DNA of 64,000 bases from Schizophyllum amplum (GCA_007026445.1 VDMD01000015.1:496001-560000), one strand, 5' to 3'; positions 44,640 to 56,235 are shown, numbered from the stretch's first letter. The notes: generated by a model from the letters alone, not told the origin. Translations and numbers: made by a program.

Positions 44640-45629
44640 TCACATGAACATCAGATCGGAGCGCAGCACATATTTTGTGCCCTTCAGCACGGGCGCGCCT
44701 TCATGCAGCAAGCAATCCGCCCCGTGTCTGAAGATTTGGGGTCCTGAGATCAGTAGCAGACTCCTCACAAAGGAACGCCATCTCACTTGTGAAGCAAGGC
44801 CATACCACGGCTCAAGGGCGGGACAAGCGCCTTGTTCGTCCGTCGCTTGCCCTCCCCTTCCTCCACTTGGAATATAGTCTGCGCTTTATTTAGCTGATTC
44901 GTCTTACAAGAGCGGGCATAAACTCACCTCCCCTCCCTGGACACCGTCCTCCGCGCCCGTCAGGTACACGAGCAATGTCCATTCCGACCTCGCTCCGGTG
45001 ACGCTGTCCTTGACAGAGTCGTCGTAGTGCTGTCTGTTCGGTATCAACGCACGCCCCAAGGCATAATAGAGTCAACGTACCCAAAGTACTGCCCCTGCGT
45101 ATACTTGTACATCCGTATATTTGAGTTCATGGAGTGAGGCAGGCGCGGTGGCCCCCGTGCAGGGTGTTCGAAGGGCGATAGATGCGGGCTGAGCACCTCA
45201 TGCAGCCGCTGTGCATGTTCAGGCGACGTCGTAGATATTCGGTCTTCGAAGGAAGAGGAGAAGTTATCGCTAGACGCGTAGGATAGCGCGGCGAGACTGA
45301 CGATTCATTCTCGACGCCTCGCCTCTTTTCTTTGGTGGCGTCAATTCGAGCGGCAAGTTGTCGATGAACTGAACGTAGGCTTTGCATTCTGCAGGTGATA
45401 AAAAGTCCTCGAGCACGAAATCAACATCTTCTAATGCCCCTTTGTGCCGCTCCACGCCGCTTACCTTCACCAGGATTATTTGATCCTCCAGATACGTCTC
45501 CGGTTCCAAATGCAGCTTTTTCGAGACTTCCGGGAACATCAGCGCAAGAGGTGGACGGGATATAGCACCTTGCGAAGAAGCGGAGTCCTTCTTCTGTGCC
45601 TTCTTGTTGCTAGACTTGCGTGGCGGCAT
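44640..45629 (-). CDS. 2-oxoglutarate/Fe(II) oxygenase, prolyl 4-hydroxylase-like
   Basis: Starts MPPRKSSNKKAQKKDSASSQ at 45629, a basic head that could be a nuclear signal. The P4H-type catalytic fold follows: VDFVLEDFLSPAECKAYVQF and IDNLPLELTPPKKRGEASRM, then SRDNFSSSFEDRI and IRMYKYTQGQYFG. The iron-binding His and Asp are in QHYDDSVKD, with WTLLVYLTGAEDGVQGGETI. The distal His and the 2-oxoglutarate-binding Lys are in LLHEGAPVLKGTKYVLRSDL, ending MFM. The intron between LLHK and HGADC is confirmed by frame. Relatives hydroxylate proline in proteins; the substrate here is unknown. No signal peptide, so likely not an ER collagen-type enzyme. Confidence 0.85.
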
Positions 45630-45798
45630 CGTGGTTGAGGTTGAGTGAGCGTGGGAACCCAGTAATGGCCAACTCGTGACTTGGAATTAAAACATCGACT
45701 GTTCCCCTTTCGGCAGCCTTTGTTCTCTCTTGCAACTTCCCACCATCACGCCCGACGCTCAGACTTGGATTGTACGACAGGTGGATTTTCCTCCTTCG

Positions 45799-46763
45799 AT
45801 GTCTTCACGCAAAGTACAGCCAACTACGGTCTCGGATCTTCCACAAACCTTCGAAGACGAGCATGTACACGGTGTCTATGACGAGATCGCGTCGCATTTT
45901 TCTTCGACGCGTTATAAGGTTTGGAACTGTAACATGTATTCTATCTCGCACCTTGACCGCAAATATAGCCCTGGCCAGTAATCGCTAGCTTCCTCTCTTC
46001 TTTGCCAGCTGGTGCTGTTGGCCTCGACTCCGGTACCGGGAACGGAAAGTACCTCCCCCTGCCCCTCGAGAGGCCCAGTGGATCCGTCTGGACGATAGGC
46101 CTCGACAGAAGTCGAAATCTTCTCGCCATCGCCCGAGGAGCGGGCGAAGGGCCGTTACGCGAGGTTGTATGGGGGGATGCGCTGCAGGATTGCTGGCGAT
46201 CCTGTGCTTTTGTAAGTGCTATTCCTCCTGCTACAAGTAGACTGAGTCCATGGACCGCGAAGGACTACGCCATCTCGATTGCGACCATACATCACCTTGC
46301 AACAGAGGAGAGGCGGCGGCAGGCAGTTGAGGTTAGTATGTTCGCGTGTGTGGCATCTTCCTACTGACCGTCGTAGGCTCTCATTCGCGCCGTATCGTCA
46401 ACGTCGGGACGAGTGCTCATCTATGTGTGGGCAGTGGAGCAGGACGAGCTTTCCAAGCGCGAAGTTCCCTCCGAAGGGAGAGTCGACGCAGGTGTCGACG
46501 TCTTCGTTCCGTGGGTGTTGCAGAACAAGAACAAGGGCAATGCGGCGGATACTGGCGCGGCGGAGTCCAAAGTATACAACCGATATTACCATATGTTTGC
46601 GCGGGGAGAGTTGAGGAGATTGGCGGAACAGGCGGCGGAGAGTTTGGGTCTTGACGTCGGGGTGACGGACGGCTCGCCCGCGGGCAGGAGGGGGTTGCAG
46701 ATTGTGCAGGATGGGTGGGAGCGGTCGAATTATTACGTAGAATTGCAGCGCTGGTGCACCTAA
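45799..46763 (+). CDS. TRM9: tRNA (carboxymethyluridine) methyltransferase Trm9
   Basis: Exons 45799-45918, 45969-46211, 46263-46331 and 46377-46763 sum to 819 nt, giving 272 residues. Trm9 uses SAM to make mcm5U at the wobble position of certain tRNAs, with Trm112 as partner. Diagnostic parts: VHGVYDEIASHFSSTRYK, then PWPVIASFLSSLPAGAVGLD, SAM motif I LDSGTGNGKYLPL, GLDRSRNLLAIA, GDALQDCWRSCAFDYAISIA, TIHHLATEERRRQAVE and IYVWAVEQDELSKRE. The Trm9/ALKBH8 C-terminal block YNRYYHMFARGELRRLAEQA is followed by GWERSNYYVELQRW. Residue Ser replaces the usual Val/Gly of motif I. A 5' extension without introns upstream of 45799 is possible (ATG near 45730). Confidence 0.93.
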
Positions 46764-46889
46764 AAAGGAACTGATGAAAGCATTCTTGAGCGCGCGCGAG
46801 GGATATGACACGAAAACTGGCTGGGATATGTTACAGTCGATGGTACATGGTGTATGTTTGAATGTGAGTCGTTGGCACCCTCGGTCCCA

Positions 46890-47408
46890 TCATGCGGGGG
46901 TCTCTGACTGGTACCCGTAGATCGCCTCCCAGAACATGGGTCGGTGCATCTGCTCGATCATGTCGTTTGAGAGCTTCATGTCTGCCGGGCGATGAATATG
47001 GTGCACTGGATACAAGCATACCAGAACGCACCAATGTCGTCTCCTAGCTCGATGTAGCCCATCATCTTGACTTGAGCGCTTTCCTGAACAAGACCAACAA
47101 TTTCCAGGTATGTTGACGTGGGTTTGGCGGTCTACACCGGCGCGTCAATGGTGGCCTTGAGATAGAATAGGATATCGTACAGATGGCATCGTGACTACGA
47201 CTTCGCCGTCATCTGTTGTTTGGACCTTCATTTCATTTGGTCCAGAGAGCTGTGTGACGACAATGTCGAAGTGAGGCGACAGCGTAAGTAGCAAATTATC
47301 CGCACGTACGTTCTTCAGTTTGCAGATGAGTCGCACTTGCTTCCCTTGGAAGTTGGCAAGCCGTGCATAGTTGACGAAGGGGGCAATCTTGTCGTTTTGT
47401 TGAGACAT
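46890..47408 (-). CDS. RFA3: Replication protein A 14 kDa subunit
   Basis: Smallest subunit of the single-stranded DNA-binding RPA heterotrimer. Starts MSQQNDKIAPFVNYARLANF at 47408. It has the OB-fold blocks QGKQVRLICKLKNV, LLLTLSPHFDIVVTQLSG and VQTTDDGEVVVTMPS, then by splicing TAKPTSTYLEIVGLVQESAQ and VKMMGYIELGDDI. The end is DMKLSNDMIEQMHRPMFWEA-IYGYQSETPA at 46890. Three exons; the introns are about 50 bp. The C-terminal helix needed for trimer formation is complete. Divergent from the membrane-protein gene at 47886. Confidence 0.9.
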
Positions 47409-47885
47409 GAAGACGATATGGAGTCAAGACGCGTGGAGGATACAAAAGCGAACGCCGTGTGCGAAGTGATGCACGACGCGTCGAATGAGAGGACGTGTTA
47501 TTGTGCGCTGTTTGCCAGCGCGACCTGCCCCGTTTCCCACGAGTATTATGGAGCTCGGCCCGGAACCGTCTCGATCAGGCAATATCTCCGACTATTGTTC
47601 GCTCGTTGCAGCACACGCGACGTGCTGCGGGTCTTTGTTTGCGATGTGTTGGAGCTTGCTGTGACTCTTTGTCTGCTCCACCCACGACCTTTTTTCTCTC
47701 CCTTTTCTCTAACGTCCGCACGACACACGACAAGGTCTCTGGCAGACCGCCTCACGTTCTTTCTTCACGACGCCCGTACCACGACTCCCTCGCGCTGCTC
47801 TGGAGCAGCCGGCTACTTCTCGTTGACAGCGTCTCTTCCCCCTAATCACCAACTTTCGAACGTGCGATACTCTTACTCTTGCGCT
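47409..47885. other. Divergent promoter region
   Basis: About 480 bp between RFA3 (minus) and the membrane-protein gene (plus). The open frames that cross it have no ATG-supported product. Confidence 0.45.
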
Positions 47886-48999
47886 ATGGAGTCTATGCCT
47901 GTGTCCCCCACTTTCCTGAGGATCCGTGTCATTGCTTTCAGTGCGTGTGGCCACCAGCCACCTGGCAATGCGCCTGACTGATCATTCACTCCAGGTCTGA
48001 TCGCTTTCTTGAGCTTTCTTTGGGCCATACTTTACACCCTGGACATGTACTGGCTATTCGACACAATGGGAGCTCCTGAAAGTGCGTAACCAGTTTTGAT
48101 TGCCATCGCAGGAGCTGAACGTGCCCTAGGAATCCTCATATCCCTCATGCTCTTGAACAGTTCTGCAACCTGCATAATTCTGCTAGTGCTGTCAGCACAA
48201 GGCCTTGCGTGGCTGAACTCCTGCTGAAATCCACCTTCCAGGATCACTCGCGAATTCCGACCGTGGCTAGACGTCGCGCGTGTGCTGCTTCTCTTTGCCA
48301 CCCATATTTGTACGCCACCCCCTACACGCGCCGATCATCAATGCTCACAAAAAGTAGGCTCGGCAGTGGGTTACACGATCTGGTTCCCGACCTACTCTTG
48401 CCCTGGCACCGGTGCGCTTCTCTCTGCAACCTCGCTTCTCAGATTGCTGACACGGACGTCAGAACCTGCAAGTATGTGTCGCATGTTCAATGTCTATATC
48501 CTCGCAATCAATTGGCTAGATATTGTTTTGCGTGCGTTTACTGCGTATCTCGAGCGTCCTCTAGCGCTGACTAGGACTGTTTCCGTCAGTTATCATCTAC
48601 GCTTGGGGGTTGACTACCCTGATGGTCATACGGCGCCGTGCCGCAAAGCAAGCACATCTGGATATTCCCGAGGAGAAATTCGAGATCGACGCTCCGGACG
48701 CCGTCGAAATCGGGAGAGGCTCGCTGATACATACAATACGCGACAGTCCCGCTCGAACGTCGCAGACACCCAGTACCTCGAGCTCCTTCTATCCGGCCCC
48801 GCAAACGGCATCCCCTTATCAAAGCAGGCATAATTCGACGCAAAGCTCGCGCACCCAGACTTCCAGGACGCACTCCCGCACCCTCACCATGTCACCCATC
48901 GTCGAGGAGCCTCGCGTGCCAGAACCAGCCGTCGGCAAGCCGGACTTGAGCCCACGCTCGTCTGCGCGTCTATCTAAGGCTCGTCAGTCTTTCATGTAA
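47886..48999 (+). CDS. Multi-pass membrane protein of unknown function
   Basis: Starts MESMPVSPTFLRIRVIAFS and splices into GLIAFLSFLWAILYTLDMYW, the first membrane segment. Further hydrophobic helices are ALGILISLMLLNSSATCIIL-LVL and ITREFRPWLDVARVLLLFAT. A short extracellular or lumenal loop with two Cys and many aromatics (the exon near 48360) and VIIYAWGLTTLMVIRRR follow, so about four transmembrane segments. The C-terminal tail of about 120 residues is cytosolic-looking and Ser/Thr/Pro rich (SQTPSTSSSFYPAPQTASPY), ending RLSKARQSFM. Topology resembles small fungal four-helix proteins (MARVEL/tetraspan-like), but no signature supports a family. At least five exons. Confidence 0.65.
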
Positions 49000-49433
49000 T
49001 GATACAAAGAGCTCGACTATGTAACATATCCGACCATCCGGTTCACTCGCAGTGCTGCGCACTGTCCAATTCCTTACTGTAGCATACGAGACCACTCATG
49101 ATCATGGCATTTATTATTCTCTCTCTTTCGTCTGCGTTTCCTGGGCAGTCTCTGCAGCTTGCAGACTCAAGCGCTAGCCGCGGTGTGTGCTGCAGGCTGG
49201 GGGTCCGGGGCTCCGCCTTGTCCTGCGCGTTGCCCCGCGCGAACCGGCGCTAGCGACGCGCCGGGCGGTAACAAGCACGTGGGCGCGTGCATCACAGTGG
49301 CTGTGATCACCAAACGTCCACGGCCAACCGTCACCCGTCGTGCGTGATTGCACCCTCGCGCCAGCCCCGTACCGCGTCTTGCTCCCTCCCTCCATCTCCT
49401 CGCTGCCATCCTCAAGTGCCCCGCAGCATCTAC
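49000..49433. other. Intergenic, promoter of IST1-TBC gene
   Basis: About 430 bp without coding sequence. The right half is GC-rich and pyrimidine-rich before the ATG at 49434. Confidence 0.45.
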
Positions 49434-52400
49434 ATGTCCAGCGCGCGATGGGACCCGGCCGCAGTGAAGGCGCAGCTGCGCCTGACGTCCCAGCGGATCG
49501 GCCAGCTGCTTGAACGCCAGGACTCGAAGAGCCAGATTACGCGTCGGGACATAGCGACTCTGCTTCAGCAGGGCAATGTTATGCTTGCGCGCGCCAAGGC
49601 GCAGAAGCTTATTCACGAAGACCTGTCGGGCGACGTCCTGGAGATGCTGGAGATGTGCATTGGTGTACTCGTTGAACATTTCAGCGAGCTGAGGTGCGTA
49701 TGCCCGTCGCAATGTCCCAGTCTATATTGACAGGCTTGCAGCGACCCTGATTCCCTACCGCCCATTGTTATCGAGGCGGTCTCTAGTATCATCTACGCCG
49801 CGCCCTCCACGGACTCCAAAGGTCCTCACCCCCTCGCTGTTGCGCTCAAGGCAAACTGACAAATACTTCAGAGCTCAACACTGTACGGAGCATGCTCATA
49901 GAACACTTGGGTCCAAGTTTTGCGCGCTCGGCCATCGGTAACCGAGACGGATACGTGTCGGACAAGGTGCGCGCGCTCTGCCGAGTCGTAGATTTCATAC
50001 CTATTCCCCGCAAGGTCATCAATGCACTGTCCGCTCCGCCCCCCTCCGCCGCAAACTTGGACGCCTACCTTGTTCACGTCGCACGCACGTACGGAGTGGA
50101 TTGGACCCCCGCTCCTCGCCGCCAGCAAATGTGCGATCAGTCTGCCCGATCATCCGGCGCTTGAGAACTCATTGAACCCTTAGCTTGAGTCCGTTGGCAG
50201 AGATATTGGACCCTGAAGCTACACCGCTCGTTGACCTCCCGCGTTTGCGGCAATTGTGCGCTCTCGGCATCCCGGATGAGCCTTCCTGGCTGCGTCCACG
50301 AATCTGGAAGTATGCGTCCCCTTCGCTGGTACACGATATTGTAGGTCTAACAAAGCGTCAGGCTATTTTTTGGGATCCTGCCGGTACTGAAAGCATCATG
50401 GCAAGGCGACATCAAGAAACAGCGAGATAGTTATTATGTACGTGACCACATTTGGCCTAAGTTATCTTCTAATTTCGCATAGGACCTCGTGAAACGACTT
50501 CTCGAGCCATTGACAGCACTCCCCCCTCCGACACTACCCCTCGCCGGTACTGACCAAGTTGCGCATCGTGTGTCTCAAGGCTTGTCTCGTGTTCCGTCGT
50601 CTTTGCTATCCGAACTCGAGGAGGAGCCTGAACCGCTGCCCTTCTCCCCTCTCGATGATGCTGCCGCGGATGATATCCGACTGTCCTGTGCACATAATCT
50701 TGATGATCGTCTGAAGCTCATCACGGATGCGCGGAATCCCTTAGCGACGGGACCCACGCCTGAGATTCGACTGGACGATGATTCGACACCAACCATACAG
50801 TTGTCGGAGCCTGCGGACGAGACACCTTCAATCCAGCTCTCAAGCCCAGTTGACGATAACGGCGCCGGTGCTGCAGCACTAGCCCTCGCCCCAGGGAAGA
50901 AGAAGCCGACGACCCTTCATCCATCCCGCGCGTACGGCTCGCTTAACGTCAGTCCCAAGCACGAGTCCGCGCTCAGGCGGCTACTGTACTTACACTCATC
51001 AATCAATCCGGGCAACCTCTCGCCTCACATCTCGTCACTCCTCGTTCCTTTGTACACAGTGATGAACCGCGAGATCCAGCTGGAGGACATGGCGCATGTG
51101 GAAGCCGACACATTCTGGCTCTTCGAGGCCATGCTCGCCGACTTTGCTGAGCTGGAGGATGAGGAGGGTGGTGCTATCTGGATGAAAAAGTTCAGCGAAC
51201 GGCTGACTTGGGCGGACTACGAGCTCTCAGAGAATATGGTCAGTTTTTTTATTCGTCCTCATCGTCGCGTTTATTGACCATATTATTCCTTATAGGTTGC
51301 GAAAGGCCTGGATCCTGCCTTACCACACTACTCATAGTAAGTTTGGTATGAATGGCTTTAGGTCACCGTGCTAACTTTGTCCAGCCGGTGGCTGGCCCCC
51401 TTGCTCACGCAAACCCTTCCATTGTCCTCAGTGTTTCTGGTGTGGGACGTCCTCTTCTCCAAACCACAAGCCACGCGCGACGGCAGTCCCAAATTGGAAA
51501 CATTAATCGACGTCTGCACCGCGATGCTCATCCGCGCTCGTCCACAAATCTTCAGGTACGATACCTTCGTCTGATCGCGCCTCGGGGACTGAGCATCGGT
51601 CAGGCTCGGCAAAGGTGGCGCCAAGTCACCTAGTTTGTGGGCGCAGGACGCGGAAGCTCTTCCTCCACCGTCTCCTTTGCGCTCATGGGAACTGGGCGAC
51701 GCTTTCCTCGAGGGCATGTCGTTGCTGCAGTTCTACCCTGTGGAAGTCGTCGGAGGCATCGACACCGTCCTCCAGGCCGCGATGGACCTGGTCGAGCGCA
51801 GGAACCTCGAGGCCCGCCAGCAACAGCCGAACCCGCAAAGTCTTACCAGTCGCCTCGCAAACACAATGTGGCGCGGCCTGACCAATCAGCAGTACACGCC
51901 AGAGGCCTCACCTGAGAACTCAGACACCGAAGACTCGCCCAAGGAGAAGCCTTCGACGCCTCAACCCACGGCGATCAAGCCGATCGAGCAGACTCCAATT
52001 CATAACAAGCTCGGCGCCCGCCTCTCAAATGCGGTCTGGAGGGGTATCACAAATCAGAGTGCGATGGACGCGCCGCCCTCGCCTCTGGACACATCACCCG
52101 TGCATGAAATGCCGATATCACTACCTCCTAGGCCGAGCGACGTGGATGAGGACGCAGCCGGTTCTTCAGCGGCGAGTGCTGCCAGTCTTTGGAGCTATGC
52201 CGAGAAATTGAAGCAGTCCGACGCCGCTGCTCGGTTTTCCAAAGTCAGCAGTAATTGGAGGGCTAGGGCGATGCTGGGCTCCTGGGGCGGTGGCCTCAGC
52301 CCATCTACCTCCATACCTGACGAGGTGGACCACCTTCACCGGAACTCGACCATGAGCGAGGGCTTTGACTATCAACCGCCCAACCTCCTCGAGGCGCGGC

Positions 52401-53650
52401 GCGACTCATTGCCAGCCCCCGACCGCACTGGTATCTATTCTCCGCCCGCCCGCCCCGCCTTTTTCCGACCGCCGCGCGACAGTGGTTTCTTCAGCCCTGT
52501 CCGTGACAAATCGTCAAGCCCGACGGAGTCATCGCCCAAGTCGGAGAACGGCATATTCAGCAAGGCGCTGAACGTGCAGGACGCCCTGGCGCACCTCACG
52601 AGGGCGACGACTCCCCAGCCCGCGCCTCGGCCTCAACCCTCGCCCACGCCCAAGAGTGGCCCTCGTCCGTTGCTCCTGGGATCAACACCGGTCACCTCCC
52701 GCCCGCTGAGCAGGCATATCTCGAAGAACAGTGGCCAATATGAGGATCTGTCTCGTAGAGCAGGGCGTCCGACGCATCGGCCATCGCAGTCCTCGCTGTC
52801 GACGGTGCCCGACATAGGTCGTCGTTCCGAGCCTGAGTCCGACGGTGGCTCCCGTATCGTCCCTATCAACCGACGTTCCGTGTCGCCGATGGCGCCGACG
52901 TTCCGGAGGCACTCTCGGACACCGTCGAGGTTGTCGGAAGCCCAGTCGCCGTCTCCACGATCCTCGACCGGGGGCCTGCTCAGCCCGCCTTCCTCCACTG
53001 CGACGCTAGATTCACGAGGCTGGGGAAAAGTGGATAATGACTCGCCTCCGATGACATCTCCCAAAACGCCTGACAACGTCTCTTCCGACAACGAGGTGCG
53101 CGTTGACGGTGTGGAGCAGCAGCGGGGGTCGATTGTTATACCCGAAGTTGTCACCTCCCCACTGGAGGCCCCTGCGCACGCGAAGAAGTTAACACGGAAG
53201 AAGACGCCGCCACCTGTGTACAACGGTGATACCTCTGACTCCTCTGCGTCAATGGCGGAGAGCGGTATCAGTGTCCCTGGGCGGCAACAGCGAGTGCGCG
53301 CTCGTCGTGGTCAACGACCTGCGAACCTTCGGTTGCACGAACGGCGGACACCGAGTCCGAAGGGTCTTGCTGTTGACTGGCCTGGCGAGGAGGAGCTGGC
53401 TGCGACGCCCAAGGCAACCCAATTCGAGGGAGAGGAGCACCTGGCGCGCGATCAGACGCCATCGCGTCAGCGCAAGATTTCGGACAGCCAAGAGAGCACG
53501 AGAGCTCGCAAGGTGTCTACCAGCTCGCGTTCGAGCAAGAGGCGGGTGCGGGAGAGCGCCGCAGAGGAAGGGGACGACGAGGGCTACGATGATTTTCTGA
53601 GTGCGTACGAGAGTGAGGAGGGTGCCACTCCCGGCGCCTCCGCTCGCTAG
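49434..53650 (+). CDS. IST1 domain fused to TBC (Rab-GAP-like) domain
   Basis: Nine exons: 49434-49693, 49742-49821, 49872-50130, 50184-50309, 50362-50437, 50483-51238, 51296-51336, 51385-51555, 51604-53650. They sum to 3816 nt, one open frame of 1271 residues. Residues 1-195 are a full IST1 domain (VKAQLRLTSQRIGQLLERQD, EAVSSIIYAAP, NRDGYVSDKVRALCRVVDFI, AYLVHVARTYGVDWTP), the ESCRT-III/Vps4 regulator fold. A 53-bp intron then joins QQI to LSPLAEILDPEATPLVDLPR and a TBC domain of TBC1D13 type (GIPDEPSWLRPRIWKLFFGI, ALRRLLYLHSSINPG, HVEADTFWLFEAML, YRWLAPLLTQTLPLSSVFLV). The GAP fingers (IxxDxxR, YxQG) are missing. Residues ~660-1271 are Ser/Pro-rich and repeat an (A/S)RLxNxxWRGxTNQ motif. 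The TBC part alone has no early in-frame Met. Confidence 0.85.
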
Positions 53651-53734
53651 TTTCTTGCTTTCGTTAGGTATGCTATGTTTAGATCTAATGCTGTTTATGA
53701 TGTATTCCGATAATCAGGTATATCACGATCTCGT

Positions 53735-54465
53735 TTACGACGCCCGAAGGTGATCCCAGTCATGTACGGCATCATGAACACCTCTGTAGATCTCGAGGAC
53801 GACAGGGAAGTAGGGTAGTATATTCTATATGGTGTGGTCAGTCTCGCCAGAGCAGATTGATTGAGTACCAACCTCGAACGCGACATGGACGGTCGGTTTC
53901 CCGTCTTTTCCTTTGGAAAGAGCAGCCAGGTAGTACCGTACGTTCCATCTTTGCAAAGCCTCGTTGATTATAACGCATTCCAGAGCGGACGCCGGAATGA
54001 ACCGACGTGTCGTTTGCAGTGGGATACTTGGTAAACCGCGACAGGTCTCGAGCTGTATTCCGTGCGGCTCTATCACGATCAGTGATTCTGTATGCCCCTT
54101 CAATATATGCTACGGATAACAGCCAGAATGCTTACCTGATAGAATCTGTGTGGTCTTCGTCCAGAAGAGTGCGACGAAGCAAGCTGCCATTGCAAGTGCC
54201 CGAAAGCTGGTGTTGTGCACCTGCGCGCATCGTTCAAGGAAAGATAAAGAAGGTCTCATTTGTGTCGTACACGTTGAAGGAAGAAAGATAGCACTGCTAT
54301 GAGGAGCATGTCTTTCCAGGTGTAGCCAGAGAAGCCATAGACAACGTGACCGCTACCATCTCGCGCGAGACGCCAGTTCTCGACGCGATATTCAGTGTAG
54401 CCAGGCTTTTCGATGATTATAAGCTCGGGGTTTGTCAATGGGAGTGGATAGGAGACGCGATACAT
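53735..54465 (-). CDS. GPI15: GPI-GlcNAc transferase subunit PIG-H
   Basis: PIG-H is a small ER-membrane subunit of the complex that adds GlcNAc to phosphatidylinositol, the first step of GPI-anchor synthesis. Starts MYRVSYPLPLTNPELIIIEK (54465). It then has VENWRLARDGSGHVVYGFSG, a hydrophobic hairpin MLLIAVLSFFL, and the diagnostic PIG-H block ESLIVIEPHGIQLETCRG with TTRRFIPASALECVIINEAL and QRWNVRYYLAAL. A last intron leads to NILPYFPVVLEIYRGVHDAV, ending WDHLRAS at 53735. An upstream in-frame ATG at 54552 would leave only 29 bp to the divergent ALG3 ATG, so the later ATG is preferred. Four exons or so. Confidence 0.88.
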
Positions 54466-54581
54466 CCAGCGTCCGTCGCAGACATGGAAGAGAATAAGGA
54501 GGTCAAAGCGCCGTCTACCAACCCGCTTTAGGCAGGTTTTCTTTAAAGACACGTGTCACTGCGTGTTCACTTCCCACCGTC

Positions 54582-56104
54582 ATGCAGAGGACAGTCGCGC
54601 TCAACTGCACGTACCAATGGGTCAAGACTTTGCTACTCGACCGGCGCTATTTTGCTGTGGTCGCCATCACTGTTCTACTTGGTGATGCTATACTCACTCA
54701 GCTTATAACACGCTTCATCCCCTGTATGTGCCCATTGCATTTCATGGCGAGGTTGTTCATGTTTGTGTCAGATACCGAAATCGACTGGGGCACGTACATG
54801 AAGCAAGCCAAAATTTACATGGAAGGGGAGCGTGACTACACGAAAATAAGCGGCCCAACCGGACCTCTTGTGTAAGGCCTTGTTCACCAACATCGGCCGC
54901 CGCTCACCTTCACACAAGATACCCAGCCGGACATGTATACATCCACGAATGGCTCTACTCTGTCACGGATGCGGGCAAAAACATGCGTCTTGCTCAGCAG
55001 CTATACAGCCTGTTGTATATCGTGTCGCAGTGTCTAAACTGTGCCATATATCACCGCGCCGGAGCGCCAAATTGGCTCGTTCTATCGCTACCGCTCAGCA
55101 AACGTCTTCACTCCATCTACGTTCTCCGTCTGTTCAATGACTGTTGGGCAGTCATTGCTGCGCAAGCCGCCATATTGGCGTACCAGAGCGGAGCAGACCT
55201 GCTGGGCACGGTGCTATTGAGGTGAGGTCAGCTCTTATCCATGATTCGTGTTCACTCACGATTTGGCAGTGGCGGAATATCAGTAAAGATGTCGGTCATC
55301 TTGTATGTTCCAGGCTTACTGGTCGTCCTATTCAAACGCCGGGGTCTACTGTCAACTCTCGGGTATGCGGTTGTCGCGCTCGTGGTGCAAGTCTCTCTGG
55401 CGCTGCCGTTTCTCAAGCGATACCCAAAAGAGTACCTTGGCTCTGCATTCGACCTATCGCGTGTCTTCTTGTACAAGTGGACGGTCAACTGGCGCTTTGT
55501 ACCAGAAGACGCATTCCTCAGCCCACAGTTTGCGAAGGCATTGCTTGTCGGTCACGCTACAGCATTGATAGCATTCGGCCTCTTCCGATGGTGTCGAGCC
55601 GATGGCGGCGCAGTCAAGGTCCTTGAGCGGGGCTTCCGCCGACCAAGTCTTGCTGCTGGTATCGCACCAGTCGACTCCTCGCGTGAGTCGTTACGAGTTT
55701 GAACACAGTGGCGCATTCTCATTTTTTGTTTGGTTACAGAAATAGCCACCATCCTTCTCACTTCGAACCTCATCGGCGTAACATTCGCGCGCTCCCTGCA
55801 TTACCAGTTCTACTCTTGGTACGCTCAGCAAATGCCTTTCCTGGCCTGGAAGTCACGTCAACCAGTTTGGCTGAAGTAAGAATATTATATGACTTTGTGA
55901 ACGCAACAAACTGACGTCAACGTGTCCGTTTCCAGAATCACTGCTGTCCTTGCAATTGAGTATGCATGGAACGTATACCCTTCTACCCGTTTGTCGTCGA
56001 CTTTGCTGCTTTGCGCCCATTCATGCATACTGCTTGGGATGTGGTTCCGTGCAGATGACCAAACGGTGAGAAGCGCGCATTTGACGACTGTACACTCGAA
56101 GTAA
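54582..56104 (+). CDS. ALG3: Dol-P-Man:Man5GlcNAc2 alpha-1,3-mannosyltransferase
   Basis: Multi-pass ER mannosyltransferase (GT58) that adds the first lumenal mannose, from dolichol-phosphate mannose, to the N-glycan precursor. Conserved stretches in order: [20 protein letters not shown], then [40 protein letters not shown] and [20 protein letters not shown]. Then come [75 protein letters not shown] and [20 protein letters not shown], ending [20 protein letters not shown] and [19 protein letters not shown]. The acidic EIDWxTYM loop and KWTVNW motif are typical. The last exon may splice differently after DDQT. Six or more exons. Starts 116 bp from the divergent GPI15. Confidence 0.92.
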
Positions 56105-56235
56105 ACGACAATGATACTATACATCATGATAAAATGGTCGCCTGAGGAGAAAGCATCCGTCTTTGGCCTAATATACATATCGAAAGCTGGAATCGGCACG
56201 TTAGTGTCAGTGTTGAACATGAGAAGGCGAGTCGC

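Noticed and set aside
49434..50164. Stand-alone IST1 gene ending at 50164, followed by a separate TBC gene
   Set aside because: The TBC frame has no usable ATG, the gap would be about 20 bp, and a canonical 53-bp intron joins both in one frame of 1271 residues.
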